A stretch of DNA of 64,000 nucleotides, taken from contig OY970315.1 of the NCBI GenBank assembly GCA_963716525.1, positions 4,464,001-4,528,000 of the forward strand. The letters are read 5' to 3'. The notes under the pieces were generated by a model. It worked only from the letters and a program-made list of their open reading frames with translations. It did no database searches and had not been told where the DNA came from. This DNA comes from JBBREP01 sp963716525. Lineage in GTDB: Bacteria; Actinomycetota; Acidimicrobiia; IMCC26256; PALSA-610. The position numbers and the translations under genes are program-made. Positions 17,229 to 27,103 of the stretch are shown here, piece after piece (the stretch's first letter is position 1; each line of letters starts with the position of its first letter).

Positions 17229-18542
17229 GTGCCTGACATCGACAATCTCGACGCAGCCGACTTCTTTCGCGGCGACGAGTTGATCGACGACCCGTATCCC
17301 TACTACGAGCACCTCCGGAGCCGTTGCCCGGTCGCGCGTGAGCCGCACCACGGCGTGGTGATGGTCACCGGTTACGAAGAAGCGGTCACCATCTACAACG
17401 ATCCGGCGCGATTCTCGTCGTGCAATGCGGTCACGGGTCCGTTCCCGGGCTTTCCCGTACCGCTCACCGGCGACGACGTGGCCGCCGACGACGTCAGCAC
17501 ACTCATCGACGCGCACCGCGACGCTCTGCCCTTCAGCGACCAGTTGCCGACGTTCGACCCGCCGCTGCACACCGACCACCGCGCCCTGCTCATGCGGCTG
17601 ATCACACCGAAGCGACTCAAGGAGAACGAAGCGTTCATGTGGCGGCTCGCCGATCAGCAGATCGACGAGTTCCTCGCGTCAAGCGATCGCGAGTACATCG
17701 CCGGCTTCGCCCAACCGTTCGCGATGCTCGTGGTCGCTGATCTGCTCGGCGTTCCGGAGCACGACCACGACCGCTTCCGTGAAGGCCTCGCGGTCGGCCG
17801 GCGCAACACGGGTTCGCTCGGCAGCCTCGACGACGACGGGCTGAAGCACTCGCCGCTCGAGTTCCTCTACGAGCAGTTCACCGCGTACATCGACGACCGG
17901 AGGCAAGCACCGAGCGACGACGTGATGACCGGGTTGGCCACCGCGAAGTTCCCTGACGGATCGACGCCGGAGGTGATCGACGTGGTGCGCATCGCCGCGA
18001 ACCTGTTCGCGGCGGGCCAGGAGACGAGCGTGCGCATGCTCGCCGCCTCGTTGCAGCTGATCGGCGAACGGCCCGAGCTGCAGCAGGCGCTACGCGACGA
18101 CCGCAGCCTTGTGCCGAACTTCGTCGAGGAGTCGCTCCGGATCGAGAGCCCGGTGAAGGGCGACTTCCGCTTGTCGCGTGTGGCCACGACGATCGGCGGG
18201 GTCGACGTACCGGCCGGCTCCACCATCATGCTGGTGAACGCCGCTGCCAACCGCGACCCGCGCCGCTACGAGTGCCCGGCCGATTTCGACGCGACGCGCG
18301 CCAACGCGCGCAGCCACCTCGCGTTCGGGCACGGTGCGCACACATGCCCGGGTGCTCCCCTCGCCCGCGCCGAAGGCCGCGTCGCCGTCGAGCGACTGCT
18401 CGATCGCACACGCGATATCCGCGTCTCGGAGTTGCACCACGGACCAGCGGACACGCGTCGCTACGAGTACGCGCCCACCTACATCCTGCGGGGCCTGCGC
18501 CGCCTCTACCTCGACCTCGACCTCGAGGTCGACGGCGAATGA
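17229..18542 (+). CDS. Cytochrome P450, paralogue of the 42642 P450
   Basis: A 437-residue class I P450. Heme loop FGHGAHTCPGAPLARAE with ligand C373; I-helix AGQETSVRM; ExxR in EESLRIESP. It shares long stretches with the P450 at 42642-43919 (PHHGVVMVTGY, LPFSDQLP, LITPKRL), marking a recent duplication within this catabolic region. GTG 17229 is preceded by GTGGAGC. AGAATGG at 17195 resembles half of the shared operator seen elsewhere. Start overlap with the next gene (ATGA at 18539) indicates an operon of P450, SnoaL-like protein and amidohydrolase. Confidence 0.92.
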   Translation: MPDIDNLDAADFFRGDELIDDPYPYYEHLRSRCPVAREPHHGVVMVTGYEEAVTIYNDPARFSSCNAVTGPFPGFPVPLTGDDVAADDVSTLIDAHRDALPFSDQLPTFDPPLHTDHRALLMRLITPKRLKENEAFMWRLADQQIDEFLASSDREYIAGFAQPFAMLVVADLLGVPEHDHDRFREGLAVGRRNTGSLGSLDDDGLKHSPLEFLYEQFTAYIDDRRQAPSDDVMTGLATAKFPDGSTPEVIDVVRIAANLFAAGQETSVRMLAASLQLIGERPELQQALRDDRSLVPNFVEESLRIESPVKGDFRLSRVATTIGGVDVPAGSTIMLVNAAANRDPRRYECPADFDATRANARSHLAFGHGAHTCPGAPLARAEGRVAVERLLDRTRDIRVSELHHGPADTRRYEYAPTYILRGLRRLYLDLDLEVDGE

Positions 18543-18970
18543 GCGGCGATCGCACCGCTGATCTCGTCGAGCTGCACGCCTTGTGCGCGCGCTACATGAT
18601 GCTCACGAGCAAGGTCGTGCAGGACCGCTGGCTGGACGTGTTCACATCCGACGGCGAGTACAACGCCTTCGGCACGCCGTACACACTCGAACGCTTTCCC
18701 GCTCTGCTTGAAGCTGCGCCGCGGGGCCAGTTCATCGGCAACATGCCGGTCGTCGACTTCGACGAGCGCGACACCGACCGCGCGTCAGGCGTACAGCACT
18801 TCGTGTTCATCGACCAGACCACACACGCGATGCGCCTTGGTTGGTACAACGACGAGTACCGGCGCACTGGCGAAGGGTGGCGCATCTACCGGCGCTCCAC
18901 CACGTTCATGCGCAAGCATGGCGGCTTCGACTCCGGCCACCAGCACGATCCGCTCGGAGGAGACCCGTGA
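18539..18970 (+). CDS. SnoaL/NTF2-like small protein
   Basis: A 143-residue protein with a cone-fold pattern of the SnoaL or nuclear-transport-factor-2 type (ALCARYMMLTSKVVQDRWLDVF near the start; WRIYRRSTTFMR near the end). Members act as isomerases, cyclases, dehydratases or small-subunit-like partners, and the ketosteroid isomerase family shares the fold. It overlaps both neighbours by 4 bp, which argues for a role in the same step as the P450 and amidohydrolase. No specific activity can be assigned. Confidence 0.75.
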   Translation: MSGDRTADLVELHALCARYMMLTSKVVQDRWLDVFTSDGEYNAFGTPYTLERFPALLEAAPRGQFIGNMPVVDFDERDTDRASGVQHFVFIDQTTHAMRLGWYNDEYRRTGEGWRIYRRSTTFMRKHGGFDSGHQHDPLGGDP

Positions 18971-20211
18971 GCGAAGTACCCGACATCAGCTCGCTTCCCC
19001 GGATCATCAGCGTCGACGACCACGTGGTGGAACCCGCGCACCTCTGGCAGGACCGTCTGCCCGCAAAGCTGCGCGCGATGGGCCCGCGCATCGAACGTGC
19101 GCGCTGGGGCGCGATGGCACTGCAGGGCGGCGCGTCGTACAGGCAAGAGATGAGCGACGACGGCATGTGGGGCGACTACTGGGTGTACGAGGACCGCTTC
19201 ACCTATCTCCACAAGCGTCACGTCACGATCCCGCTCGACGCGACGCCCGACGGCGATCTCACGCGCTTCGATCGTTCGAAGCTGGTGCTCGCGGCGATCA
19301 CGTACGACGAGATGCGGCCGGGTTGCTACGAGCCCAAGGCGAGGGTCGACGACCTCGCGGCCAGCGGCGTCGACGGATCGCTCGCGTTCCCCACGTTTCC
19401 GCGCTTCTGCGGCCAGACGTTCCTCGAGGGCCACGACCACGAGCTCGGCCTCGCGTGCGTGCAGGCCTACAACGATTGGATGATCGACGAGTGGTGCGCA
19501 GAGTCCGGCGGGCACTTGATCCCGCTGTGCCTGATCCCCCTGTGGGACGTGGAGCTGGCGGTCGCCGAAATCCAGCGCAACGCGGCGCGGGGCGCGCGCG
19601 CAGTGTGCTTCAGCGAGATCCCCACGCATCTCGGCCTCCCGAGCATCCACTCGGGCTACTGGGACCCGTTCTTCGCAGTGTGCGAAGAGACGCGCACGAC
19701 CGTCTGCATGCACATCGGGTCGTCGTCGAAGATGCCCGCCGCCTCACCCGACGCGCCCCCCACCACCGAGACGATGCTCGGCTTCTACAACTCGATGGCG
19801 TCGCTGGGCGACTACCTGTTCTCGGGCGTGCTCGTGCGCTACCCGCAGTTGAAGCTCGCCTACTCCGAAGGCCAGATCGGCTGGATCCCGTACGCGCTGG
19901 AACGGGCCGACAACGTGTGGGAGTACCACGCGGCATGGACCGGCTCGCATGTCACGATCCCCGAACCGCCGTCGAGCTACTACCGCGGCCGCGTCTTCGG
20001 CTGCTTCACCACCGATCGCCACGGCGTCGACTCCATCGACAAGGTCGGCGAGGACAACATCTGCTTCGAGACCGACTACCCGCACACCGACACCACGTGG
20101 CCGTTCGCGCTCGAAGAGGCCGCGAAGATGACCGCCGGCCTCACCGACGTGCAGCGCTACAAAGTGCTGCGCGGCAACGCGATCCGAATGCTCGACCTCG
20201 ATCACCCTTGA
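18967..20211 (+). CDS. Amidohydrolase 2 (PF04909-type) metal-dependent hydrolase or decarboxylase
   Basis: A 414-residue TIM-barrel protein. ISVDDHVVEP at the N-terminus and FETDYPHTDTTWP near the C-terminus are hallmarks of the ACMSD-like branch, whose members are decarboxylases and hydrolases of ring-cleavage products; MHIGSSS lies in between. It is related to 47932-49068. GTG 18967 overlaps the preceding stop. The last codon and stop lie within a 22-bp perfect inverted repeat shared with the convergent TetR gene. The N-terminal metal site is DDH rather than HxH, as in many actinobacterial members. Confidence 0.85.
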   Translation: MSEVPDISSLPRIISVDDHVVEPAHLWQDRLPAKLRAMGPRIERARWGAMALQGGASYRQEMSDDGMWGDYWVYEDRFTYLHKRHVTIPLDATPDGDLTRFDRSKLVLAAITYDEMRPGCYEPKARVDDLAASGVDGSLAFPTFPRFCGQTFLEGHDHELGLACVQAYNDWMIDEWCAESGGHLIPLCLIPLWDVELAVAEIQRNAARGARAVCFSEIPTHLGLPSIHSGYWDPFFAVCEETRTTVCMHIGSSSKMPAASPDAPPTTETMLGFYNSMASLGDYLFSGVLVRYPQLKLAYSEGQIGWIPYALERADNVWEYHAAWTGSHVTIPEPPSSYYRGRVFGCFTTDRHGVDSIDKVGEDNICFETDYPHTDTTWPFALEEAAKMTAGLTDVQRYKVLRGNAIRMLDLDHP

Positions 20212-20263
20212 CCATGCGTCGTTTGGGACCGCTATTTGGTACCCAAACGACGCATGGTCAAGG
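20206..20263. terminator. 22-bp perfect inverted repeat, bidirectional terminator-like
   Basis: Arms 20206-20227 and 20242-20263 match base for base, with a 14-base spacer. Left arm begins CCTTGACCATGC. Each arm contains the proline codon and TGA stop of one of the two convergent genes (amidohydrolase and TetR). There is no T-run. Its length and perfection exceed what simple termination needs. Confidence 0.7.
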
Positions 20264-20948
20264 TTGGCCGCCGAGGCCGCGGAGGCAGAACTCCCAGGTC
20301 TCGTCGGCACCCAGGCGCTGGCGCGGGTTCTGGATGAGGCGGTTGCCGAACCAGCTGTACATCACGGTCTGCTGCACGAGGGCCGACGCGTGGTGCGGGT
20401 CGCCGGCCGCGATGAGGTCGCCACGCTGCGCGTCGCGGACGAGATCGAGCAAGAGCCGCGACAACGGCTCCATCGCGGCCTTCACCCGGTCGGGGTGGCC
20501 CACCGCGAGCTGCACCATGAACTCCGAGACCGGACGGCGATTGTGGCGGCCCCGCTTGCGGGGCTTGCCGGCCGGCTCGCACCACTCGTGCAACCGGATC
20601 ACGAACGCGTGGAGGCGCGCCCACCGGGTCGGTCTGCGCGTCGACGACCTCACGGATGTCGTCAATGCACTCGCGCACCGTCTCCTCGAACAGCGCGAGC
20701 AGCAGCTCGTCCTTGCCGTCGAAGTACTGGTAGAAACCGCGCAACGACTGCTGCGACCGGTCGATCACCTCCTGGATCGTGAACTCCGTCGAGCTCTTCT
20801 CGTCCATGAGCTCGAACGCCGCGTCGAGGAACCGTTTGGCGCGCTTTTCAGCACGCGACCGGGCCGCGTCGAGACTGCGCGAGACCGCGCGCTGGCGCCA
20901 GGCCGGCTCGGTCACGTCGGATGTCGGATCGGCGTCTGGGTCGGCCAT
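20258..20948 (-). CDS. TetR family regulator A (frame broken near 20621)
   Basis: About 229 residues after removing one extra base near 20621. The N-terminal helix-turn-helix reads TIQEVIDRSQQSLRGFYQYF; the C-terminal ligand domain continues in the second frame (LHEWCEPAGKPRKRGRH to SWFGNRL). It is very similar over its whole length to the regulator at 53472-54148, whose recognition helix differs at one position, so both probably bind the same operator. DPVARLHAFV is restored when the extra base is ignored. Downstream of the CMD gene by 8 bp in the minus operon. A catabolic repressor released by an acyl-CoA or steroid-like ligand is plausible. Confidence 0.85.
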
Positions 20949-20956
20949 GCGGTCCC

Positions 20957-21559
20957 TCACGGTTCGGGGAGCATCATCGCGCTCGTGTCGAGCGTCGGAT
21001 CGAGACGCAGCGCGAAGCTCTTGAACGCCATCGCGAGGCACACGTACGCGCCGACGACGAACACCGCCTCGACGAGCCGCCGCTCGTCGAGGTGGCGCGC
21101 CAGCTCGTTCCACGTTGCGTCGCCGATCCGGTAGGAGGCGAGCAGCTCGTCGGTGGCCGCGAGCAGGGCCTGCTCGAGCGGCGTGAACGGTACGTCGTCG
21201 CGCCGGCCCGCGATCGCATCGAGCTCCTCGGGAGTGATGCCGGCACGGGGCGCTAGCCGAACGTGCTGCGCCCACTCGTAGTTCGACGACGTGCGCCACG
21301 CGACGCGCAGCACCATGAGCTCGCGCTGACGGTCGTCGAGCGCGCCCCGGTAGAGCAGCACGTTGTTGAACGTGAGCCACGACCCCGCGAGGTCGGGATG
21401 GTGGAGCATCGTGCTGATCGCCTCGGGGACGGCGAGCGCGCCGTCGCCGGTGGAGAGGAACCGATCCGCCACCTCCTCGGGGAACGCGCCGCGCAGCGCG
21501 GCCTCGACGTCGCCGTCCCAAAGGGAGCGGGGCAACGGCGCGAGGCGCGGCGTGGTCAC
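20957..21559 (-). CDS. Carboxymuconolactone decarboxylase (AhpD-like) family protein
   Basis: A 200-residue helical protein. The signature helix is ELMVLRVAWRTSSNYEWAQHVRLA, and the equivalent of the usual CxxC pair is absent (SSNYEW), so peroxidase activity of the AhpD type is unlikely; gamma-carboxymuconolactone decarboxylase-like or unknown chemistry fits better. GTG 21559 overlaps the stop of the SDR (GTGA). Same operon as the SDR and TetR genes. Confidence 0.8.
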   Translation of the reverse strand: MTTPRLAPLPRSLWDGDVEAALRGAFPEEVADRFLSTGDGALAVPEAISTMLHHPDLAGSWLTFNNVLLYRGALDDRQRELMVLRVAWRTSSNYEWAQHVRLAPRAGITPEELDAIAGRRDDVPFTPLEQALLAATDELLASYRIGDATWNELARHLDERRLVEAVFVVGAYVCLAMAFKSFALRLDPTLDTSAMMLPEP

Positions 21560-22300
21560 AAGTACCAGCCGCCGTTGACGCCGATGAGCTGCCCGGTGAT
21601 GTAGCCCGCGTCGTCGGAGCAGAGGAACGCGGCATGCGGCTGCGATGTCGTCGGGTGTCCCCGCGCGCCGCACCGGCGTCTGCTTCGCGACCGCGTCGAT
21701 GCTGGGGAGGTCGCCACGCTCCTCGGCCCGGCGGGCCATCGGCGTGTCGATGAAACCGGGCGGAATCGTGTTGACGGTGATGCCGTGCGGGGCCAGCTCG
21801 AGCGCGAGCGCCTTGGTGAGCCCGACCACGCCGCCTTTCGATGCGACGTAGTGCGCCATACGGCGCGCGCCCGATTGCGCGCTCGACGACGAGATCGTGA
21901 CCACGCGCCCCCAACCCGCCGCGAGCATGTCGGGCGCCGCGGCCTGCACGCAGTGGAACGTGCCGGTAAGGTTCACCGCGAGCATGCGTTCCCACTCGTC
22001 GACGGTGATGTCGAGGAAGGTCTGGAAGCGGTCGAAGCCCGCGCTCGTGACCATGATCGCGATCGGACCGAGGGCGTCGCGCACCGTGTCGAGCGCCCGG
22101 TCGACCTCGCCGCGGTCGCTGACGTCGAGGGCGGCGCTCATCGCGGCGTGGCCGCCGTCGCGCAGCTCCCGTGCACCCTGCGCCGCGCCGTCGCCGTCGA
22201 GATCGAGCAGCGCGACGTCGTTGCCCGCCTGCGCCAGACGGCGGGCGATCGCCAGCCCCATGCCCGATGCCGCACCCGTGACGACCGCGACCCGGCTCAT
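21556..22300 (-). CDS. Short-chain dehydrogenase (frame broken near 21634)
   Basis: About 247 residues when one extra base near 21634 is ignored. VTGAASGMGLAIARRL is the NAD-binding motif, SSSSAQSG and YVASK the catalytic Ser, Tyr and Lys, and GQLIGVNGGWYL the restored C-terminus, typical of FabG-like SDRs. It oxidises or reduces a hydroxyl/keto group. First gene of the minus operon; divergent from the luciferase-like gene, with a candidate operator at 22353. Confidence 0.85.
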
Positions 22301-22352
22301 GGCTCCTCCGTCTCACGCCCGCACGGTTTCGCGAGGCACGCTCTCCGATTTG

Positions 22353-22367
22353 GAGAATATCATTCAC
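22353..22367 (+). promoter_or_regulatory. Candidate operator GAGAATATCATTCAC (SDR / luciferase-like divergent promoter)
   Basis: A member of the recurring GAGAATG-N-CATTCTC-type palindrome, lying 3 bases before the luciferase-like start codon and about 53 bases upstream of the SDR start. Binding here would block transcription of the luciferase-like gene directly. Confidence 0.45.
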
Positions 22368-22369
22368 GC

Positions 22370-23320
22370 ATGCGGATCGGATTGATGATCGGGCCCGAGA
22401 AGGGTCACCGGCCCGACAAGGTCTCCCGGCTGCTCGCAGCCGCGGAGACCGCCGAGCGCGAGGGTTTCGCGTCGATCTGGGTGCCGCAGGTGCCGAGCGA
22501 CTTCGACGCGCTCACCGCGCTCGCGCTCGCGGGCCGCGCGACGACGCGCGTGGAGCTCGGCACCGCCGTCGTGCCGATCCAGACCCGCCACCCGGTCGCG
22601 ATGGCGCAGCAGGCACTGTCCACCCAGGCCGTGTGCGACGGCCGCCTCACGCTGGGCATCGGCCCGTCACACCATTGGATCGTCGAGGACATGCTCGGCC
22701 TGTCGTATGAGCGTCCGGCGCAACAGGTGCGCGCGTACCTCGACGTGTTGCAGGCCGCGTTGCGCGGGCCCGGCACCGTCGACGTCGAGAACGACACCTG
22801 GCGCGTGCACAACGAGCTCGACATCACCGAGCTGCCCACGCCGATCCTGCTCGCTGCGCTCGCGCCCGTGATGCTGCGCATCGCCGGCGAGATGGCGTCG
22901 GGCACAATCCTCTGGATGGCCGACGAGCGCGCGATCAGCGACCACGTGGTGCCACGTATCACGAAGGCCGCGGCCGGCGCGGGGCGGCCCGAGCCGCGGG
23001 TCGTGGCCGGGATCCCAGTGGTGCTGTGCCGCAACGACGAGGTCGACGGCGCGCGCGAGCGGGCCAACGTCGTGCTCGGGCACGCCGAGTACTCGCCGAA
23101 CTACCAGCGCCTGCTCGAGCACGGCGACGCCACCGACGTGGGCGACACGCTCGCCGGCGGTGACGAGCAGGCGATCACCGCACGCCTTGCGCGCTTTCGC
23201 GACGCGGGCGTCACCGACCTCTCGGTGCGCGTCCTGCCGCTGGGCTCCAACCGCGAAGAACGCCTCGCGTCCTGGGCCCGCACGGAAGCCTTCGTCGCGT
23301 CACTCTGCGACTCGTTCTGA
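22370..23320 (+). CDS. Luciferase-like (LLM class) F420-dependent oxidoreductase
   Basis: A 316-residue TIM-barrel oxidoreductase of the bacterial-luciferase superfamily, F420 subgroup (MRIGLMIGPEKG start, WVPQVPSDFDALTALALA, LTLGIGPSHHWIVEDMLG). It would transfer hydride between F420 or FMN and an unknown substrate. There is no clear Shine-Dalgarno sequence upstream of ATG 22370, so it may be a leaderless transcript. It is divergent from the SDR operon, and its 3' end overlaps the minus-strand gene 23211-24244 by 110 bp. Confidence 0.88.
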   Translation: MRIGLMIGPEKGHRPDKVSRLLAAAETAEREGFASIWVPQVPSDFDALTALALAGRATTRVELGTAVVPIQTRHPVAMAQQALSTQAVCDGRLTLGIGPSHHWIVEDMLGLSYERPAQQVRAYLDVLQAALRGPGTVDVENDTWRVHNELDITELPTPILLAALAPVMLRIAGEMASGTILWMADERAISDHVVPRITKAAAGAGRPEPRVVAGIPVVLCRNDEVDGARERANVVLGHAEYSPNYQRLLEHGDATDVGDTLAGGDEQAITARLARFRDAGVTDLSVRVLPLGSNREERLASWARTEAFVASLCDSF

Positions 23321-24244
23321 CGGTGCCGCCGCCGCAAGCGCGGGCGCGTACTTCCGACACGAACGCCGACGGTTGGCGCGTGACCTTGCGCCACGTCGCG
23401 AACACCAGCTTGAACCCGTGGCGACCGGGAACGCTCCACTTCTCCTGGTCGTCCTCGTAGTCGACCGGATCGTCGTGCCAACGCCGCCCGTTCGTCTCGA
23501 GGATGGTGCGCCGAACCGGGAACCCGAAGTCGAAGTAGTAGGTGCGAGCGTGCCACTCCAACGGAAGCTCGCGCACGAACGGCGTGACGCCGTGCGCGAC
23601 CAGCAGGCGCCGGGTCTTCACCTCCAGCGTCGACCGTGACGGATGCACGGGATCGAGCTCGTCGAGGAGCGCGCGCAGCACCGCCACACCGGGCCGCCCC
23701 GACGCACCGAAGCGATCGAGGTAGGCCCGCAACGCGGGCACCGACGTCAACTGCCGCCGGCGCGCGTCCTCGCACGCGATCTCGAACGCTTCTCCGTCGA
23801 GCATGCCGGCGAGGCGCACCAGCGTGGCCTCGGGTCCGGTCACACGAAATCCACGATGGGCGCGGATCATGAGCGAGGCCGGATCCCGGCTCGTCGATGT
23901 GTCGATGCCGGCGCGGCGCGGGTGGCGCCGCCGGGCAACGACGATCTCGGGCCACGGCGCGCGAACCCCTTCGAGCGCGTACGCGAGGCCGGCGGACCGT
24001 CCGGCGGCGGCGGCGTCCTCGCCCGCCCACAGCAGCGCGGCACGAAGCATCCGCAGCGCGTCCGCACGTGCGCCCGCCAGCATGTACGTGTCGGGGAGCA
24101 CTCGCGCGATCACAGCCTGCGCGCGCGCAGGTGGGCGAGCTGGTCACGCGTGACGCCCTGCTGCACTGCATCGCGGCCCCGGAACACACCGTCGGTACGC
24201 GCCGAAAGCGTCGAGAGCACCGCGACCGCGGGTTTTGGTGCCAT
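23211..24244 (-). CDS. AbiEi-like N-terminal domain plus DUF559 endonuclease-like protein (frame broken near 24125)
   Basis: About 343 residues after removing two bases in a GCGCGCGC tract at 24118-24129. Residues 1-45 (GRDAVQQGVTRDQLAHLR) resemble the winged-helix AbiEi-type antitoxin domain; the C-terminal part has the DUF559/Vsr-like pattern (FDFGFPVRRTILETNGRRWH, then ATWRKVTRQP). In this large actinobacterial family the function is unproven. No toxin partner is adjacent, so a toxin-antitoxin role is not supported. The 3' end runs 110 bp into the convergent luciferase-like gene, and the last 45 residues look unconserved. Confidence 0.7.
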
Positions 24245-24344
24245 TGCATCGCCCCTGAGCCGATGGAACACCGCCAAAACGCGGTGGACTGCCATGACAG
24301 GGAGGCTGCGCGACGAGTATGCGCCGGGGCCGCGACACCGCCGG

Positions 24345-25378
24345 CTACGCGTCGTAGTCGACCCGGACGGTGGGGCTGGTGGGCAGCGACTGGCAGGTGA
24401 GCACCCAACCGTCGGCGACCTCCTCGGCGCTGAGCGCGTTGTTGACGCGCATGCGCACCGAGCCCTCCTCGAGATGGGCCATGCACGTGGCACAGCTGCC
24501 CGCCTCGCACGAGAACGGCGGCTTGAGGCCGGCACGCCGCGCGGTCTCGAGCACGGTGTCGCCGGCCTGGTACTCCAAGGTGTGGACGGCACGAGCGAGG
24601 CGGATCACGACCGTCTCCGTGGTGGACTGCTCAGCGCCCTCGACGCCCGTGGTGCTGCGCTGCCCGTCGGGCACGACGAAGCGCTCGCCGAACCGACGAT
24701 CCGCGGGGATCGCGCGCAGGTCGAGCCCGGCGTCGACGGTATCCATGAACGGACCCGGACCGCACACGTAGCAGTCGGCGTCGACGAGGTCGCCGGCAAG
24801 GGCCGCACAGCCCGGTGCGTCGAGGAAGCCGAGCGCGTCGTCGAGATGGTGGTGCACCCTGAGCCGCCCGCCCGACGCGCGCGCTCCAGGCCGGCAAGCG
24901 CGCCCTCGAAGATCACCGAGTCGGCGGAGCGGTTCGCGTACACGAGCACGATCGGGCGGGCGGTGGTGGCGAGCGCGGTCTTCACGATCGAGATCACCGG
25001 CGTGATGCCGCTACCGCCCGCGAACGCGACGACCGGAGCGCGGCGGTCGGTGAGCACGAACAGCCCGGTCGGCGGCATCACCTCGATCGTGTCGCCGGCG
25101 CGAAGCGCGCCGTTCATCCAGTTGGACATGCGACCGCCGGGCACGCGCTTCACCGTGGTCGTCAGAGGGTCTCCGACGTCGGGCGAGCTCGACATCGAGT
25201 AGCAGCGCGCGACCGGTTCCCCGTCGATCACCGCGCGGAACGTGCAGTACTGACCGGCCCGGTAGGCGAACGCGGGCGCGAGCGCGTCGGGCACGTCGAG
25301 CACGAACGAGCGGGTGTCGGCGGTCTCGTCGACGACCGCGGCGACGCGCAGCTCGTGGAACCGGTGGTCGTGGGGCAT
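24345..25378 (-). CDS. Flavin reductase with C-terminal [2Fe-2S] domain, KshB-like (frame broken near 24880)
   Basis: About 344 residues once two extra bases in the GCGCGCG tract at about 24876-24884 are removed. Order: FAD-binding barrel with RCYSMSSSP, NAD(P) domain with GGSGITPVISI and CYVCGPGPFMD, then plant-type ferredoxin domain with CEAGSCATCMAHLEEG and a distal LTCQS Cys. This is the layout of 3-ketosteroid 9-alpha-hydroxylase reductase (KshB) and phenylacetyl-CoA or toluate reductases. It is the natural electron donor candidate for the Rieske protein at 14284. Divergent from the CoA ligase at 25482. Confidence 0.88.
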
Positions 25379-25433
25379 GAAGCTGGCCGGCCCGTCCCGC
25401 CTCGGGGTCGCGGAAAGTACGCTCTCGCACTAC

Positions 25434-25448
25434 GTTAGTGCCATTCTC
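25434..25448 (-). promoter_or_regulatory. Candidate operator GAGAATGGCACTAAC (reductase / CoA ligase divergent promoter)
   Basis: Read on the minus strand, the site matches the GAGAATGGCACT core at 42569. It lies between the reductase start (25378) and the ligase start (25482). The right half-site is the weakest of the set. Confidence 0.4.
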
Positions 25449-25481
25449 ATTCCGGTTCGCCGCCCGTGGCCGGTCCGGCCC

Positions 25482-27103
25482 GTGCCCGCCGCGCTGCGGG
25501 ATCGCTACCTCGCCGCGGGTTGGTGGACCGGCGACACGCTCGGCGAGCGGGTGGAGCGAGCGCTGCGCGCCGCGCCGGGCGCCACGGTGCGCGTGTGGTC
25601 GCGGTCGCGGCCCGCGCATGGCACCTACGCCGACGCGCGCACGCCGACGCACAACGGCTCGTGCGCTCGCTGCAACAGCGAGGCATCGAGCCGGGTGATG
25701 CGGTCGCGTTCCAACTGCCGAACTGGTGGGAAGCGGTCGTGGCCTTCTACGGGCTCGCGCTCGGTGGCTACGTGCTCGTGCCGATCGTGCACATCTACGG
25801 CCCGAAGGAGGTGCGCTTCATCCTCGACCAGAGCGGGGCGCGCGCCTACATCTCACCCGACCGCCACGGTCATGTCGACCACCTCGACCTCGTCGACGGT
25901 GCCGCCGAGGGAGAGCTCAGCGAGCTCGCGCTCCACCTCGTCGTCGGCGACGCGACGCGGTCAGCAGCAGGCGCGGTCGAGCGTGTCGCATGGCTCGACG
26001 CCGTTACCGGCGCGCCGCCCGCAACCGAGGTCGTGCCGGCCGATCCGGACGACGTGTGCGTGCTCGCGTACACGTCGGGCACCACGAGCGATCCGAAGGG
26101 CGTGATGCACACGCACCGCACGCTGCTCGCCGAGCTCCCCCACATCGAGCAGTGGATCACAACCGGCGCGCCGAACCTCATGGGCTCGCCGGTCGCCCAC
26201 GCCACCGGCATGCTCGGCGCGGTGCTGGCACCGATGAGCCTGGGCGAGGACATCCACCTCATCGACCGCTGGGATCCCGACCATGCGCTCGACGTAATGC
26301 TCGAAGCCGACGTGGGTGCCGGCACCGGCGCATCGGTGTTCCTCTCGAGCCTGCTCGACCATCCGCGGTTCACGCCCGAGCACGCGCGCCGCATCCGCCG
26401 GGTGGGCCTCGGCGGTGCGCCGGTGCCCACCGCGCTCGCGGCGCGCGCCGCGGCCCACGGCATCACGCTGATCCGCGCCTACGGATCCACCGAACATCCG
26501 TCGGTGAGCGGCGGCACGTTCGACGACCCGCCGGCCAAGCGCCACGGCACCGACGGACGCCCGATGCCCGGCGTGGAGCTGCGCCTGCTCGACGAGGCCG
26601 GCGACACCGTGGGGCCGGGCGAGCGCGGTGAGATCTGGTCGCGGGGCCCCGACCTGTGCGCGGGGTACACCGACCCCGCGCTCACCACCGCGGCATTCGA
26701 CGCCGACGGGTGGTACCGCACCGGCGACATGGGCGTGCTCGACGCCGACGGATACCTCACGATCACCGATCGCATCAACGACGTGATCATCCGCGGCGGC
26801 GAGAACATCTCCGCCGCCGAGGTCGAGATCGGCATCGCGACGATGCCGGCAGTGCTCGAGGTGGCAGTGGTCGCCGCGCCCGACGCCCGGCTCGGCGAGC
26901 ACGCGTGCGCGCTGCTGCGCGTCGCGCCCGACGCCCCCACCGTCGACGTCGCGGCGGTCGGTGAGCACCTGGCGCGCGCAGGCATCGCCCGGCAGAAATG
27001 GCCCGAGGAGGTGCGCGTCGTCGACGACTTCCCGCGCACGTCGTCGGGCAAGATCCGCAAGGTCGACCTGCGCGCCCAGCTGCGCGCAGAGGTGACGCCG
27101 TGA
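25482..27103 (+). CDS. Acyl-CoA synthetase / AMP-dependent ligase (frame broken near 25637)
   Basis: About 540 residues after removing two bases in a GCGCGC tract at 25634-25640. AMP-binding signature AYTSGTTSDPKGVMHTH, YGSTEHPSVSG (A5), TGDMGVLDADGYL (A7), RINDVIIRGGENIS (A8) and SSGKIRKVDLR (A10 lysine) are all present. It activates a carboxylic acid to its CoA thioester. The N-terminal part (RDRYLAAGWWTGDTLGERVE) is like cyclohexanecarboxylate-CoA ligase relatives. GTG 25482 is chosen as the first start consistent with that N-terminus. GTGA overlap with the dioxygenase gene follows. Confidence 0.87.

Noticed and set aside
15930..18542. An 870-residue plus-strand open frame across the 16-17 kb region
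   Set aside because: Only the part from 17229 is a protein (P450); the rest is the antisense shadow of the minus-strand amidohydrolase and has shadow-type composition.
23211..24244. Type IV toxin-antitoxin pair
   Set aside because: Only the antitoxin-like domain is present; neither neighbour resembles an AbiEii nucleotidyltransferase.
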